Assembly: GCA_013397865.1 (NCBI GenBank)
Contig: VZTI01001783.1
Location: forward strand, 480,554 to 544,553
Reading direction: 5' to 3'
Length of the DNA stretch: 64,000 nt
Origin: Struthidea cinerea
Taxonomy: Eukaryota > Chordata > Aves > Passeriformes > Corcoracidae
Shown here: positions 22,087 to 37,200 of the stretch, piece after piece
Layout: the number at the start of each line of letters is the position of its first letter
How positions within the stretch are numbered: the stretch's first letter is position 1
The notes under the pieces: generated by a model
Seen by the model: the letters and a program-made list of their open reading frames with translations, nothing else
The model's database searches: none
Told to the model about the DNA's origin: nothing
Program-made: the position numbers and the translations under genes

Positions 22087-22296
22087 TTAGTATGAGCCCT
22101 CTTTGAAAGACTCTGATACATCTTGGTTGGCAGCATCGTACTGAGCAATGAAATGTTTGAGTTCTTCAATGCATCGCTCACCGATTTCATGCAAATTCTG
22201 CCTCAGGGCAAACTGAATGGACTTCTCTAATGATGGATCTTTATCAATTAGCATCTTCACTACCATGCCAAAGGTTTCACAGTCTTGTCTGTAGAC
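22087..22296 (-). CDS. PPHLN1: PPHLN1 last coding exon (C-terminal helices)
   Basis: The exon has 69 codons plus TAA (22087-22089), phase 0 after the acceptor TTTCTAG. It reads VYRQDCETFGMVVKMLIDKD through HEIGERCIEELKHFIAQYD and ends SESFKEGSY. These are the helices that in human periphilin dimerise and bind TASOR. The last dozen residues differ from the human end I recall (QDFGEPF) and are a little longer. Confidence 0.95.
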   Translation of the reverse strand, partial: VYRQDCETFGMVVKMLIDKDPSLEKSIQFALRQNLHEIGERCIEELKHFIAQYDAANQDVSESFKEGSY

Positions 22297-25200
22297 CTAG
22301 AAACAACACAGTTTAGGAAATTATTAAATGCAAGACTCTTTACATTAGCACAACAACAGCCCTCATTGAGTTAGATCCAAATGTAAAAAGGATATTGGAT
22401 TTAACGTGAGTTTCAGCTGTAAAACTTACTGGCTATTTCCTCTCTTCTGACCTGTACTAATACAAATGTAACTAGCTCAAACCTATCTGGATACCAAAAA
22501 TAACTTTTATGGGATGAAATGCCATAAAAGAGAAATTAAGTTCCCCTTGCAGCAATATTTAATAAATAATGGTAGAGCAGAGTACAAATATTAAACCAGA
22601 TTTTCTTTTCACGTCAATATATTTAAAATTAAACTTTGGAATGTCTAGCAATCTCAATCTTCATATGAAGCACCAATAATTTAGTTTGTTATCTTTCCTA
22701 ATACTTTAAATACAAGTTGTGTTTAAATAATTTCACCAAATTTTGTTTGTTTGTTGGATATCTGTTTCTTGTAGAAGTCCTTGACAAAGATGACTTTAAT
22801 TAGTTTGGATTGCACTGGTGATTCAATCACTAAGGATTACAGAAGTCCTGGCAGTGGTTTATCTAAACCCATCTGACCTTCTCCCACAGGGAATGAAGAG
22901 TTTGCAAGTCAGTTATACACCACATTTGAGGTGAAATAACTTTTCATTATCACTGCAACTGTTTTTCAGCAACAAACATATGACCACCCTCTTATGAAGT
23001 TTCCAAAGCAAGTCAGTGACATTACATTTTTTTTTCCAGATTCCAGCTAAGTTTTTTAATCTAAACACCCAGCAAAAAAAGGAACTTCTCAAAGTCTTCC
23101 AACTGCTAGGTGCAGTTCATTTTCAAACCTCTTAGGCCAATTTCCATTTAGAAAATACATTAGCTTTTTGAATGAAGGTAAGTCTTCTATCTCCATATAT
23201 CCTTTTTTGAGGAAAAAAAGCTAAATGTTGATATTCTTCAAAGTATGATTACATTTTAGTATTGTCTGCTTGTCTTAGAACTTGATTTTCACAGAGATGT
23301 GCAGCCCTTTACTTTCACATTTATCTGTATTGTGGACACAAATGATACAACTGTATGAAAGCAGTTCCCCATTACTAAAAATGAAAGAAAAAACCAAACA
23401 AAACACACCCATCCCACCCCCAATGAAAACCCACCAAAAGAACCCATTCATAAGAACCAGTCTGAGGTCAGCTCAAGCATATTCATGTCAGAAAACCAGT
23501 AAAAAATCCCAGCATTCTGCACAAAACTGAACTATTCTTAGAAACACAATGATTATCATGATACCTTCAATAAAGACAGTTCTCAAATGCTTAATAACAT
23601 ACTCTAGGAAAGCAGTTTAAAATCAGACCCACTTTTCAAACACTGGTTGGCAAATAAAAGAAAACCTTTTGGGAGACACTAATCTTCAGTGGAGAGTAAC
23701 AAGTCAAAAAGAAGAGTGCAGCCCAAACCAAAGTTGAGCTAAACATTTTTAAGTGTGGAAATGCACATGGCATTTTTTCAGAGAGGGGTTTGTTTCCTGC
23801 TTTGTAGTTCTTTGGTAGTAAAACAACAGCACAAAACCCAGACTCTCAGAGCTCATGTTCCACAGCAAGTAAAACACGGTACTTGGTAAAAGAACATCAG
23901 AGAAAATCCGCGTTATTTTTTTCTCTCTTCCCAAAGAAAAAGCTCAGGAAAAATCGCTGTCTCTGATTAGCCATGTGACAGATGGGATATTACTTAAGCT
24001 AACCTTTCAAGTACTTGCAGCATGCTTGCTCGCACCTTCACGGAATGATTTCTGAAATGGTTTTTCTCCTCAAAGCCATTATGCATTGGGGAAAATAGTT
24101 AATTTTTTTTTTCTTATTGCGTATCTATTTGACCTATTTTATCACAAAGTGGTCAGATCAAGGAGGTGTGAATGATCTTCCACAGGTGCTGGAATCCAGA
24201 ATGCAGAGAATATCTCTCTGCCTGTTTTGAAGGATTCTACCCCCCTGGACAACACTGTCTTTGACCTTCGCCCATGGAGAAGATTACCTACCCTTTGGGA
24301 AGAGTTGGAATCTACACTGGTGTGAACTAGATGATAGAATGTTATGTAAGATTATCACAAGGTGAAAATTTAGGGTCTTTGGGCTTGTTAATATAGTAAA
24401 TAGATAAAAGTAAGAAACTTCCAAATGGAGGATTGTTGTTGTTCTCTAGGCTTCTTGTTCCTTCTTCTATTCCTCCATATTCTGCAGTAGAAGTAGTTTA
24501 AGATGATTGAATAGAAAATTCCGCAGTTCCGGTGTACGTGACAAAGTGATTTATTGAACATTGGTGGAAATGTGAAAATCTTTCATTTTACGTTTTAATT
24601 GGATAATTTACCTTTAAAAAGACTGTCTAATCTTGCTAGTGCGGACTTCTTCCTGCATTCTCTGCTCTGTGCTGTCGGAGCCACGCAAGTGACTCCCTTT
24701 CTCTGATAAGACTTAATAAACAACTATCTGAAAGCAGAGACTGAAGAAGTTTCCGTTCGCCTCGTGAATTCCTGGCAAAGACGCTAAACCTCTCCCCCAT
24801 CAGGGGAGACATTAATTAAGGCACGGAATGTGTCAACAGGTACACAAACACGGTAACTGTGAGTCTCCAGAAGACCCTGACACTAAGAGACAACACAGAT
24901 GCATGGCCCCGCCTTCTGCATGGGGAGGCACCCAAGGCTTGTTACAACTGAAGGAAATGCTCTACTTTTAATGGGTCTTCAAACTAATGGCAAACAGTGC
25001 TGCTACTTCTCCCACAGGCCACAAAGAACTAACCCAGATTAAATTCTCTGACTCTTAGCCTATAAATATTAGCTTGATCTAAGAACATTTTTCTTCCAAA
25101 CTTTTGCAAAAGAAGATGTGGAAGAGAATCAAGAGAGCCGTTGTAGTCACTGCATCTGCAGTCAGAAGTCACTTTGCCATCACAACAATCTGGAAACTAA

Positions 25201-28200
25201 ACACCTTCATACAAGAGATGAACGTTTTCAATACTTTGTGACAAAAGACTTTAAAAAAATAGAATTTTCCTAAATTAGGGGAAGACAGCAAGGTGGAGCA
25301 GGAAGGCAGTTTTAACAACAGAAAACAAAGGAAACAGCTCAGCTCCTCTAACAATAATTGAGCAATTTTCTCTCAACAAGCTTTCTACCCCAGCTGCTAA
25401 TTCTGATCCTCCTGGTACAATCTGCCTCCACTATTGTGCTGATAAATCTATTTGTATAGCTGCAACATAAATTGCATCACTAAGATGCTCCCTTTTAAAA
25501 TTTCTCCCCCCCCCCCGCCAAGTAATGTGATTCAGTGATTCAATTCTAAAACCAGATGCATCAGCACAACTGAAAGAACTGTGAGCCATGGTCTTAAAGT
25601 GAAAACTTCACAAACTAGTTTATATCTGAAGCCAAGGCACAACTACCAACTTTCAGAGATAAGTTACTATGCTTTACAGAAGGAAATGGAGATTATCAGT
25701 TACAAGAATATAAATACAGAATACGTTAATTACAGCTTAATGGTACAGTCAACTATGTGAAAAATTTGTGAAAGCACTGAAAGCTCTTGAAAGAAGAGGA
25801 TGGTGGCATGACATTAACATCTATCAGAATACAAGGAGGCTATTTCTGAAAAATAAGCTGAGAATGTGATGCTTGAGGAAGAAAGAAAACTGCAGAAAAT
25901 ATTCCAACCAAGCAAAAAGAGCTCTCTGTTGGAGAAAAATACTGGAAGAACTCGTGACCCAACAAGGTATGAAAAGAACCCTATCTTTAAAATTCCAGCT
26001 GATACTGATTTTGAGCTCAGACCATGGAAAGCTCATCTGTAAACATCTGGAACTAAAACCTGAAAATGATTCCATGTGTGGGGAAAGAAGAAATAACCTT
26101 TTTAAAATGAAAAACAAGAAAGGGAATGATACCAATGAACTGATTATTCTGTCTGACATATAAATCAGATAATCCTGAAAACAGCTACAGCCACAGGGTG
26201 ATCATTTACCGAGGCCCTAGCGTACATTTATTCTCTGACCTAAGTAACAGCACCAGCATAATGGAAAGAGCGTGTAAAACTTTAGTAAGCAGATGAAGGA
26301 GAAGTAGAAACAGCTGTTCTACTTCCAAATACATGAATATGTATTTATTTTATATACACACGCTGTATATAGCTATATATACATGCAGTCTTGCTTTTTC
26401 TGTGCATGACAAGTATTTAAGCTGAATTCAAGTTCTTTGAAGTGTTTTCCAAAATCAGCACATCTAGCATCTGCGAGGTCAGAGGATCACAAATATGCAT
26501 ACTTTTATATTATTCTCATGGAATTTTAGCTTTTCTTATTGTTACATGATAAGGGCATAGAGGCTTTGGCTGAGATCAGCCCTTTGCCATGCCATTCTCT
26601 GTATAAGTACTTGATGTAAATATAAAGTTGTGATGCACCTGCAATATGTTAGTGAACACGCCTCATTTATTTGAGAGAGCTAAACCAAAACTTGCACTTC
26701 GAACTGTTTAAATATAGCTGAAAGACATTTACTTCCAGACCTAGTTAGAGAAATGGAGATGTCAGTCGCCCAGGTTGGAGGTGATCAAGCCCTGGAACTC
26801 CCCAGGGAGAATGAAACTTTTGAGAACTCCCTCATCTACAACTATGCCAGGTTTTCACAGTGAACTTCAAAGTGCCATCAACAGTGTCTTAAGTTACATA
26901 ATGTACGACACTGACATGAAAGAAATTATGGATACCCCACACTCTCTTCTTCCAGCTCAGCTGTGGAATGTTAACCTCTGAACAGGAAGAAAGAGGGGCA
27001 GAAGCAAGCACATGGGGACTGCTCATGTCTTTGACTGCTACATCCCTCTTTCAGTGATAATCTAAAAATGGTCTTGGGCTTAAACCAAAGAAAAACATGT
27101 TGAATGGCTTTGCTGATGAGTGAAATTATATATTGCTAGGGAATACTGTAACAACATGCCTTCCACTCAAAGTCCATGTAATTTTCTTTTTCTGACTAGC
27201 ACAGCACCATGTTTTTCTCCAAAACTGTTCCAGAGCCACACATGCACTTGGTGCAACAGAGCTGTTGGACAACATAAACAGTAATGACAATGAAAACTAG
27301 AACTTAAGATGTCCTCCCCTGCAAATGACTACAGGCTGCATAAGAGTCGTAAGAGCTATCTTGAGCTTGAAGTCTTGCATACCTGGCCAAAAACCAGCTT
27401 TATTTCAACAGCAAGAGCAGACACGGTATTCAAAGAGGATGAGGACAAGCCTTATTTCAACCCATGCATCAAGTTTCCCCAGCTTAGCTCAATGATCTGT
27501 GCAAAGGAAAGTTTTTTAACTTCTCAAGGTGACTCAGAACAGCTAAAACCACAGAATCTGTTCTAAACAGGCTTTGAGGAAACAGGAAACTAGAGAAGTT
27601 CTCTGATAATTGGAATGACTCCCTGGAAGACTGGTTCCACCAGGATACAAAAGTTAGCCTCTGTATTTCTCATGTCCACAGCTTGCAGAAAGTAGAACTG
27701 AGTACCAAATGGGAGATGCAAATTTCTCCTGTCTCAGAAAGGACTCAAATGAATCTCCGCATCTCATTTCTGGGAGAACTGTTCTAATGGATGTGCTTTA
27801 GTTTATATGCACGTATTAAAAGATTTTCCTCTCCAGATATGGTTTTGAATGAATATGACGCTACGTCACTTTTTTTGAATGCTCTTGGCTTCATGCACAC
27901 ATGAAAGCCTCTTCAAAAGAATTCATCCAGAGACTTGCATATGCCAGGCTTGAGCAGCTACATGCAGGAGTCGAGCAAACTCCAGTGCAGAAGGGGGTAC
28001 TTCTGCTCACAAAGACAAGCAGGACCAGCACACATGATAAGGACCACATCCATTAGGTGGACAGGATGATTTAGCAAGTGAAATTGATGCCCATGATTTA
28101 ATCTGTAATTTCCAACGCCTTGCTCTTTTCCTCACAATCTTTCCTGGAGTTTTTGAGTATTCTTAGCATTCCATACATTTCAAGATTCATCCAACACTCT

Positions 28201-31200
28201 CTCGCCTCCACCAGAACTCCTTCAGAGCAACACGACGCAAGTCTAGACTCTCTGAGCAGCTCTGCACCATATGTACACAGCCCACCATCAGTGCCTGTGA
28301 GTCAGTACTCATCTTCAGAGATGCCTGTTCTCAGCTCCTCATCCAAAGGCCAACGACCCCCAAGGCTCAGTTAACACAGGGGAAGGAGCTGCGTTGTGGC
28401 TCAGACACCACGTTAAATAGCCTGCAACCTTTAGATACTAACTCACTTTGAGAAGACCCAACATGCCCAGCAATCACAATTTTGCATCTGTGATTCATGC
28501 AAGTACTCATTTAATATCTTGTGTTTCAGAAGACAGAAGCTTTTCAGTTCTAAAGGCAAATTTCCCACAAGTATCAAATACTCCATGCAAGGAGGAAAGA
28601 AGCAACATGCTCACTGGCAGTTGTTTGATTTCTCACAAAGGCAGAGCATGAACATGCAGAGCACAAGTACAGCACCAGTTTGAAAGCCATACCATGTCCA
28701 TTCCAGACACTCCATGAGAAAACTGCTGGAAATTTCCCTCGATTCAGTGATGCCCCAGGGTCCCCCTACACTGGAGAGAGATAACAGCTTTTGTTCCCTC
28801 ACCTAAACCGTGATAGCTGGGTTGGTATAGCCCTCTGGTGGTATAAACTGGCTTCTTATTTCCCCTCCTCAGCAGACCTAAAGCAAGTCTGACAAAGCAC
28901 TCTTCTATTAACCAAGCCACATCTATGCCAGGTTTTCCCAGCACGGGTGAGACAGACTATGAGGTATAATTTTTCTTCTACTCCTAACTAAAAACAATAC
29001 TGAATTTTTTTGTAATGTAGACCTAACTCTAAGCTGATTGCATATGCAGTCAAATTTGCATTTTAATTGTGCATGTAAGCTTAAGCAAATTGGGAAATTA
29101 CTAAGCATTGAATTGCCACTATCACAGCTTATTCTTTGTCAAAGACATCTTTTAAAAGGAATTACTACCTCTCCCCAAATCTCTTATTTTTAATTTATTT
29201 ATATGGTATCTTGGAATTTTTTTCAAACATGCAAATTTGATTTCATTAACTTACCCAAAATTTAGTCTTCCAAACTACAATAAGTTAATCCTCTACTGAA
29301 AGAGTACAGAGAAAATGTCATCACTGCAGTGGCAATATAATTGTACTGTTATGAGAACAAAATGCAAGTGTATAGCTCCACAGTGCAAAGAATGCTCAGA
29401 ACTGTTATTAAACCACTTGCAGACAATTTTCATGATCAAGACATTTAAAACTGATTTTCAACCAAGATGAACTAATTTTTATGGTTACAAAAAGCTAACT
29501 TAACGTAGAACAAATTCAGTGCTTGGTTACAATGGTATACAGTTTACAATGGCATACAATTTTTAATTATAAAATTTCAACAAGTGTACTCCATTCCTTT
29601 CTTAAAAACACACTAACAATTTTGCCCTGTATCCATGTAATATTTTCTGCACCCATTAATCAATGTGTTTATAGACCAATTAGATACTCATTGAAATGCA
29701 AATTAGGGGAAACATGTTATTTAATATATTATGTAATAATGAACAATTTCATGTTAATTTGCTTCTCACTGAAGATATGCAAAATATTAAAGTTATTTGT
29801 ACTTAAATGCAGTTCTGCCTCCCTTTCCAATGAAACTTCCAAGTTCCTTTTTAGGAACTTCAAAAGATTTAATCAACTTTTAGAATGTAAGCTCACCATT
29901 TTTGGCATCTAAATATCTGACAGAAAAGTCTCCTGGAAGCCCCTTGTGTAGAACAGATGCTGACAGAGCCCTCACTTTAAAAGAGACAGGAATTCAGATT
30001 TGAAGTCTGCTTTGTCCTCAAGGACCAGGATTGGCAACATGCGGGGGCAGCAGGTGAGCAAAGCACAGCAGGGACAGGTGCTGGGAGCCACAGTGTTTCT
30101 GTTCAGCTGGTTTACAGCCCTTTGCTTCTAGATCACAGCATCATTCATCCCTTTGACTAAACTAATCTGACAGAGGAAATGCAGTCTGAAACAATGCCAC
30201 CACAAGGCTTCCCCTTCATTTAAAAGTAGAATTCTAGTATGAAGAGAGATGAAAAGCACTCTGTAAAATTGAGGGGTGGGTGTCTGTGTCAACAGTGGCC
30301 AGCTCTGCTGAGTTTACAAATATATACACAAGGCTGAAAACCCTGAAGAGTTGGCTTGGGTCCTGAGACACAACCCTGGTCTTGCACATGCACTGCGAAG
30401 AAAACACGCAGGCAGAATTATTTACCTGTGTGAATCCATTACCTCCAGTTTAAGCTCAAGACATCATCTAGAGACTGCTTTGCTTCATACCATGGCCCTC
30501 TTGACACCTGTGCAATTACAGCAAAGCCAAGGGGTTTGCACGGGGTGGAGCCCACCACTGCTTGGGAAAGTCCATGACTGGCTCCAGCATTCCATGGCCG
30601 CCCACATCAGCCTCCTCTGCCCATGGCTTCTGCTGTGCAGGGCTCGGCCCCTCGGCAGCAAACACACCTCTCTAGAGAGGCTCCACACCTCCCCAACTCC
30701 CTTCTTCTTCCCTTCACCATCCGAACAAAAAATTACACGTTTTTCTGCATTTCCTCAATGCTTATAGAGCAATCTAAAGATGAACATACAGCTTTTGTAT
30801 GACACTGTTGAGGAGACCTAAAGAACAATATAATTAAAAAGCAATAAAAAGTGAAGTCCCTCAGCAAGGGCAGTATGTGTTTACAGCTCCATTTACCCAA
30901 GGACAGATCTATAGAGCAAGGCTGCATAATTCAGAACCAACATAGCAAAAGTTGGTACTATTTAGAAAACAGTTTTAATTTATGAAAACTTACAAATTCC
31001 AAATAGTTACTCACTGCTTTAAAACTACTACACACAAGTTTTCAATAGGAAGCAAGAATTTCTTCTAAATATATTGCTAGGAAATCCATGTGTTTAATAT
31101 TTTTTTAATACCATGGTGGAGGACTTGACACAAAAGTTTAAATGAACAAGAACTGGTACACAACAGAAATGTACACGATGATACACTTCATTTAATGTTA

Positions 31201-34200
31201 CATTTTGGCAAGAGCAAGTGTATCATTACTTCTTCAAGAAATGCCTTGCTTAGTCAAGCAGAAGTAGCTCCCATGTGGGAGAGCAAGAACTATTATGTTA
31301 CATGGTTTTACTGGAGATAATTCTTTACTAAACCAATCAGACCACATAATAACAGCATTCTAACACCAACTACAGGCCCTCGGAGACCAGTTTGTGTGTG
31401 GCCTAGATTTCATAGGCTTCTTTACAACAGATGTGTTGGATGAAGGTAGTGTTACTTCATATATTAACTTGTGTGTTCCTTAGGTAAAACAGCAGTACAA
31501 GTTTAAATTCTGCCTCTTACATGTTCTTTTCACAGAAGGTATGTGCCTTGTACAAGGACATGATAAACCTGAAATCCAAAAAACCCATTGCAATTACAAT
31601 TCATCAGTTTCTAAACCTCACTGAAAGTACTGATGATCTCTCGAAGATGTGTCAATGACATCTTTTCAGCTCATGTATAAGAATGCCCCGGTACAAACAA
31701 CTGTGCAGCCAAGTCCAAAAGCTGTAAAAGGGTGACTATTTATGTATCTAACAATTTCTCTTTGTTCTATAATAATATGCAAACATAGAAACTGTGTTTT
31801 TGTAGGAGCATAAATGAAAACAAAATCCTAAAAATTCTCCTCTCCAACAGATGCTAGAAAACTCCTATTACTTGAAATACACCAGCTCAGGATCAAACAG
31901 GAAATAATCAGCTTTATGCCAAAGGAAGGGCCTCACCCTACAACTTTTTATTTATAAAATACTGAATTGATGGAAAGCCACTTCCTAAATCTGCTCCACG
32001 GTAAAGTAATTGCTCCATCCAAAACAGGAAGGGTGAAGTTTACCTACAAAAGACTCTATGTTAATTTTCTTGTTAAAAATGCTTTAAATAATTTTCAGTT
32101 ACGTCCACTGACCATAAAGGAAAGTTATATTCATTTAAGCTTCAGCAGAATGGGCTATATATTAACAGCAACAATAAAATGACAAACCAATCTTTCTTGT
32201 CATCAAAATCACACAAATATTTTGTAGGAAATGTACAGTAGTTCAAAATCCACACAGATCAACTGTGTTGAAGTTAAGATCAAAAATGATGCATTTGATT
32301 TTACCCAAAACTGACTTGTGATGACTCAGTTTTCCCTCAACAGAAGTTGTCACACTTTCAATTTCAACAAATATCCTCAGCTACAAATATTCTCAGATTC
32401 AACAACATTCTGCATTAAATGGGCTTATTTTTGTTAACAAGCAAGACAGCATTTTATCCTGAGGTGTGGATTGCCTATATTTTCTCCAATTGCACAATGA
32501 AAATAAGCAGCAGTAGAAAGAAATAACCAAAAAAACCCCCTTCTTTCCAATTAAGAGCAACTCTGAGCAGATCGGTTGCACAATTAACTGGCAGCAGCAT
32601 TGCTAATACAAACTCAAAGCTGGTGGATTTATAAGTTTAAGAACCAGTCCTTATATGAGAAGATTTTCTCCCCATCACTAGATAAAGAGCAACTTAATTT
32701 TTTTTCTTTAATGGTTAAAAATATGCTAAAGCAAGTTTGAAATTGCATGCCAAAGGGTAGGTTTTTTCATCACATATGCAGCATAAAGAAAATACTACAC
32801 AAAACAAGTAAACTACTGTATGTAATGGACAGCTTTTCAGAAAGGAAAAGCAACAGCTGCAAGAAGAACAACAATTACTTCGATCACCAACATTTTATGG
32901 CTTAGTTTATGTTAAACCTTACTGCTTCTGAAGGTTTAGAATTACTTCACACATTATATTACCCTCACAAATCAGTTTTATTAGTGCCTCAGTAATGAAT
33001 CAAATTTTTTTCATGTCCAAGTTACTGTCCTGCCTTTACCCTTGAAACAGTCACTCATTTATTTTAAGTACTCATTTCACATCTAAAACCAAATAAACAA
33101 AAAAGTAAATTATTTTGGAAGACTTCTCTAATCTTTCCTTAGCTTGTAGATAGGTATCTTTTTCCATATGCAGCTGTGATGGGTGAAAAGGTTATTCCCC
33201 CATCCCAGCTGTCAGCATCCCTATGCCAGAAACCATCACCCCACTTGTTTTTGTGAGCCAGTAATATACAGGAGTACTTCTAAAATGAATTCTTAGGCAA
33301 AAACAGTCTGATTAGGTCACATGCTAGGACATCAGGTGGGCTGCAGGGAGGAATCTCCTATCCTGGGTGAGAAAGTGATGAGCAGCTATGGATAGCATCT
33401 AAAGAGGACATTTATCTACAGCTTTACACTAGTGTGTCCACCTTGAGCTTACCTGGAAACACTCACTGAACTTCCACCTAATCCAGACAGACAAAGCCCA
33501 CAGGATCTGTGTTTACATGTTTGCATATCTTAGTATGTAACTTCAGTCAAATACAAAATATATACAGAAACAGAACATAAAGCTGGCACAACGGCTGGGG
33601 TTGGAGCAAGTCAGAGAACCTGTACGATGAAGCCTCATTTCTTATTGAAAATATGTTCACTCCTTCTATGTTTTTAGCATTTAACACACAAACTCTCTCT
33701 CCTCCTGAATCTGTTCCCACAATTCTAGTTATTTCCACATCAATTTGGAAGCAGAAATCTGATCCAAAAATTGGTAAAAACAGAAAGCATGTCTCTCCCT
33801 AAAGAGAAAGTCACAAGGAGTAGAGATTGTCTTCTATGGTTAATAAATCGTATGTCTTAGGGCAGCGATTACCAACTGTGGTTCCAAGGGAATGTAGTAC
33901 AAGTTCTGCATTTACTGAGGGGATATACCACTGACTGTATCCCACAACACTTGGAATTAATTATTCCGTAAGTTTGGGTTACAGTCATAAGTAATACTGA
34001 AGAATCACAGCGATTAGCTGGTTCAAAAGGGCTTGAAAATCACTGGTCTTTTTCACTAGGAAAAAAAAAGCCTATTTTGTACTTAAAAACATCTTCTAAG
34101 AACACTGGCTTTCTACAGTCTCTTTACAGGCTTTTCTTAATGAGATAGTTAAGCAAGGCTGCAGCATTTCAGCACAAGAACTGTTACCTATCAAACTCAT

Positions 34201-37200
34201 TAAAGGAATGTCTGCCCTATTCAATCCAGTGTCACTGAACATTTTCCAGAAGTTGTCTGATGGGGTGGGTGAACTGACAGAGGACAGACTGGGAACAAAC
34301 TTGGCAAGATATATGAACACACTCATGACTTTTTGAAGTGTTTGCTTGTCTTCAGAGTCTGGCATCCACTGAAAAGCTTTGATTCTTTTAGAGTCTGGCT
34401 TCAGCCCGTCCTTATAAAAAGAGAGAAGAAACTGGGATCATCAAATACTGTTCTGTGTTGGGGTTTCTTTTTGAGACAGTTTTTGAGAGCTTTAGCTCTG
34501 TATTCTTCAGACAGCTTAGAGCAGCTTTCTGTGATCCCTGATACCTAACAATTTTGGTAGCAGCATGATACAACAAATCCACCAAGTCAAAAAATAACAG
34601 ACATATATCCAGTACTCAAGAAATAAAACTCAGAATCACAGAATCATTAAAGTTGACCTTTAAGATTGAGTCCAGCTGTAAACACAACACCGCCAAGTGC
34701 ACCACTAAACCTTGCTCCTAAGTGCCACATCTACACATCTTTCAAATACCACCATGGATAGTGATTCCACCACTCTACTGGGCACCCTGTTCCCATGTTT
34801 GACAACTGTTTTGGTAAATTTTTCCTAACATCAAATCCAAACCTCCCCTGGCGCAACTTGGGGTCATATCCTCTTGTCCTGTCACTTGCTACCTGGGAGA
34901 AGAGACTGACCCCTACCTGGCTACAACCTCTTGTCAGGCAGTTGTAGAGAGTGATAAGTTCCCCCCTGAGCCTCCTTTTCGCCAGGCTAAACAGCCCCAG
35001 CTCCCTCAGCCACTCCTCTTAAGACCTGTGTTCCAGACCCTTCACCAGCTCCACTGCCCTTCTCTGGACATGCTCCAGCACCTCAACGTCCTTGTTGTAG
35101 TGAGGGGCCCAGAACTGGACACAGGATTCGCCTCACCAGTGCCCAGTACAGGGGGACAATCACTGCCCTGGCCCTGCTGGACACACTAGTGCTGACACAA
35201 GGATATTAGCAGTCTAGACTCAGTCTTCTTGGATTTACTTTACAAAACATCCTATTTACTCTAACTATAAACAGGGAGGCTGACTATGGTACCAGTATTT
35301 GTTTACTAGTAACCGCAGTAAAGCATTGTGTAAATTAACAAGTCAATGAAAAAAAAAATAGCTAGAACAAACTAGCAGCTGCCCTCAAACTCTGACAACT
35401 TCCTGCAGGTTACAGATTCGTTGAGTATCACCAGCAGCATTATTAATTACAGTCACTTCAGAGATACAGCAAATTCTGCCTCTGGCCAACACTCCAATGT
35501 GTAGAACTTCACTCTGGTAAACCACACAGACAACTGAAGGTATGGGGGAGTTGTTTAACTACACACTTCATCAGATTTCATATTACCCCCACCATGTCGA
35601 TGATTTGAAGGGATCCCCAAATAATTAGAAAATCTGTCAAAAATCTGCAAAGATACTTACTTTGTCATTTTAACCTTACCTTTAGACATACATAGGATAT
35701 AGGGTGAATAGTCTAAAAAAACTCACTTTACAGCAACACACCAAACTAAGTAATTTTAGGTCAAACAGCTAAAACTGGGGGAAAGACTAAGGTAATAAGG
35801 AGGTAATACAAAAGAAGATCTAAACGAGATAATGAAACTGGAAACCACTGAACTACAAATGAAAATATTTACAGAATAAAATGTACTGTTACAACATAAA
35901 CTTTTTATGCTGAATCTCTAAACAAAATAATAGCTGCTGCTGATAAAGTCTACTGATGCTGGATTGATACAGTGTGTTTTGGACGAGAACAGCATGGAAA
36001 GAGAGCAGTGAAGTCTCTTTTGATAAGCAGAACTAAACAGTTTACTGCCTAAGATAAAGACAGGTTGCTAAAGGTCAAACACTTCAATGCAATAGCCAAA
36101 AGAAACAGTACCATACCATTTACCTTTTAACCTTACTTCATACAAAATTACCACGTGTTCTCAAAGATATAGAATACACAGAGGTTATTTGTACAAACAT
36201 ACCCCGAAAAAGAAGGCATTCCCTCCTTCACACAGCCTTCCAGAACTTTAAAAAAAAAAAAAACACAACAAAACCAAAACCAAACAAAACCAACCAAAAA
36301 AATCACAAAAATCAACAACAAAACAAAAACACACACCCCCCCCACCAACACCACCAAAAAAACCCACAAAAAACAACTAAACCAAAACAAACAAAAAAAC
36401 CAAGATCAAAAAACCCCAAACAGCTCGTGCTAATAAAGACTGAACTGTACTATCTGGAATCAGAATTAAATTAGAGAAAAAATATTTAATTATTTAGAAC
36501 AGAGCAAGCCAAATTAAATAAAAAACAACAATGAAAATGAATGACATTTTCTCATTTAAATTAGAAAGCCCAGTGGGCTTTTTGTTCCTTAAAATCACAT
36601 AAAGGTTTAAACATTACAAACTTTTTATTTTTAAATCAGCTGGTAAGGAATTTTGCTATTTCAAGGATAAGTATACACAAAGAATTGATTTACATACTAA
36701 ACAAAGAATTATCTATTTATGTATTTAAGAGTACCATGGACTGTGTAAAATAATAACAGCAACCGTTCAAGGGAAAAAAAGTTGCCTTCTCTAGGGAAAC
36801 TCAACAGTTTACACTCTTGATGAAAAAACACAACTAAGACTTTCCATTTATTGGCTGCAATGCACCTAAACCTGATTTTAGAACTATTTCTTAGTTTTAA
36901 CATAATCAATTTACTCTCCTCATATTACTTTAACTTGGTATTAATCTTTTTCACTTGTTTACATCTTTTCTTTGTTCTCCTTAGTTCATCACTGCTCAGC
37001 AAACTGCACTGTGGACAAAGCCAAATCACTTTTCTTGTTCCAAAGACCCTGCAGTTGGCCAATAAATACCTAACAAAGGAAGCACTACTATCTCTGACCA
37101 CCTTCACTTCTCCCATAATTTTATCTCAGTCCTCCCCATTCCCTTAGCAAGTATTTACTCAAGCTCTCATATAACCCTAGCAGCCCAAAAAATCAAAAAT

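Noticed and set aside
30351..30767. 138-codon open frame in the large PPHLN1 intron
   Set aside because: Local GC-richer DNA with no recognisable protein feature.
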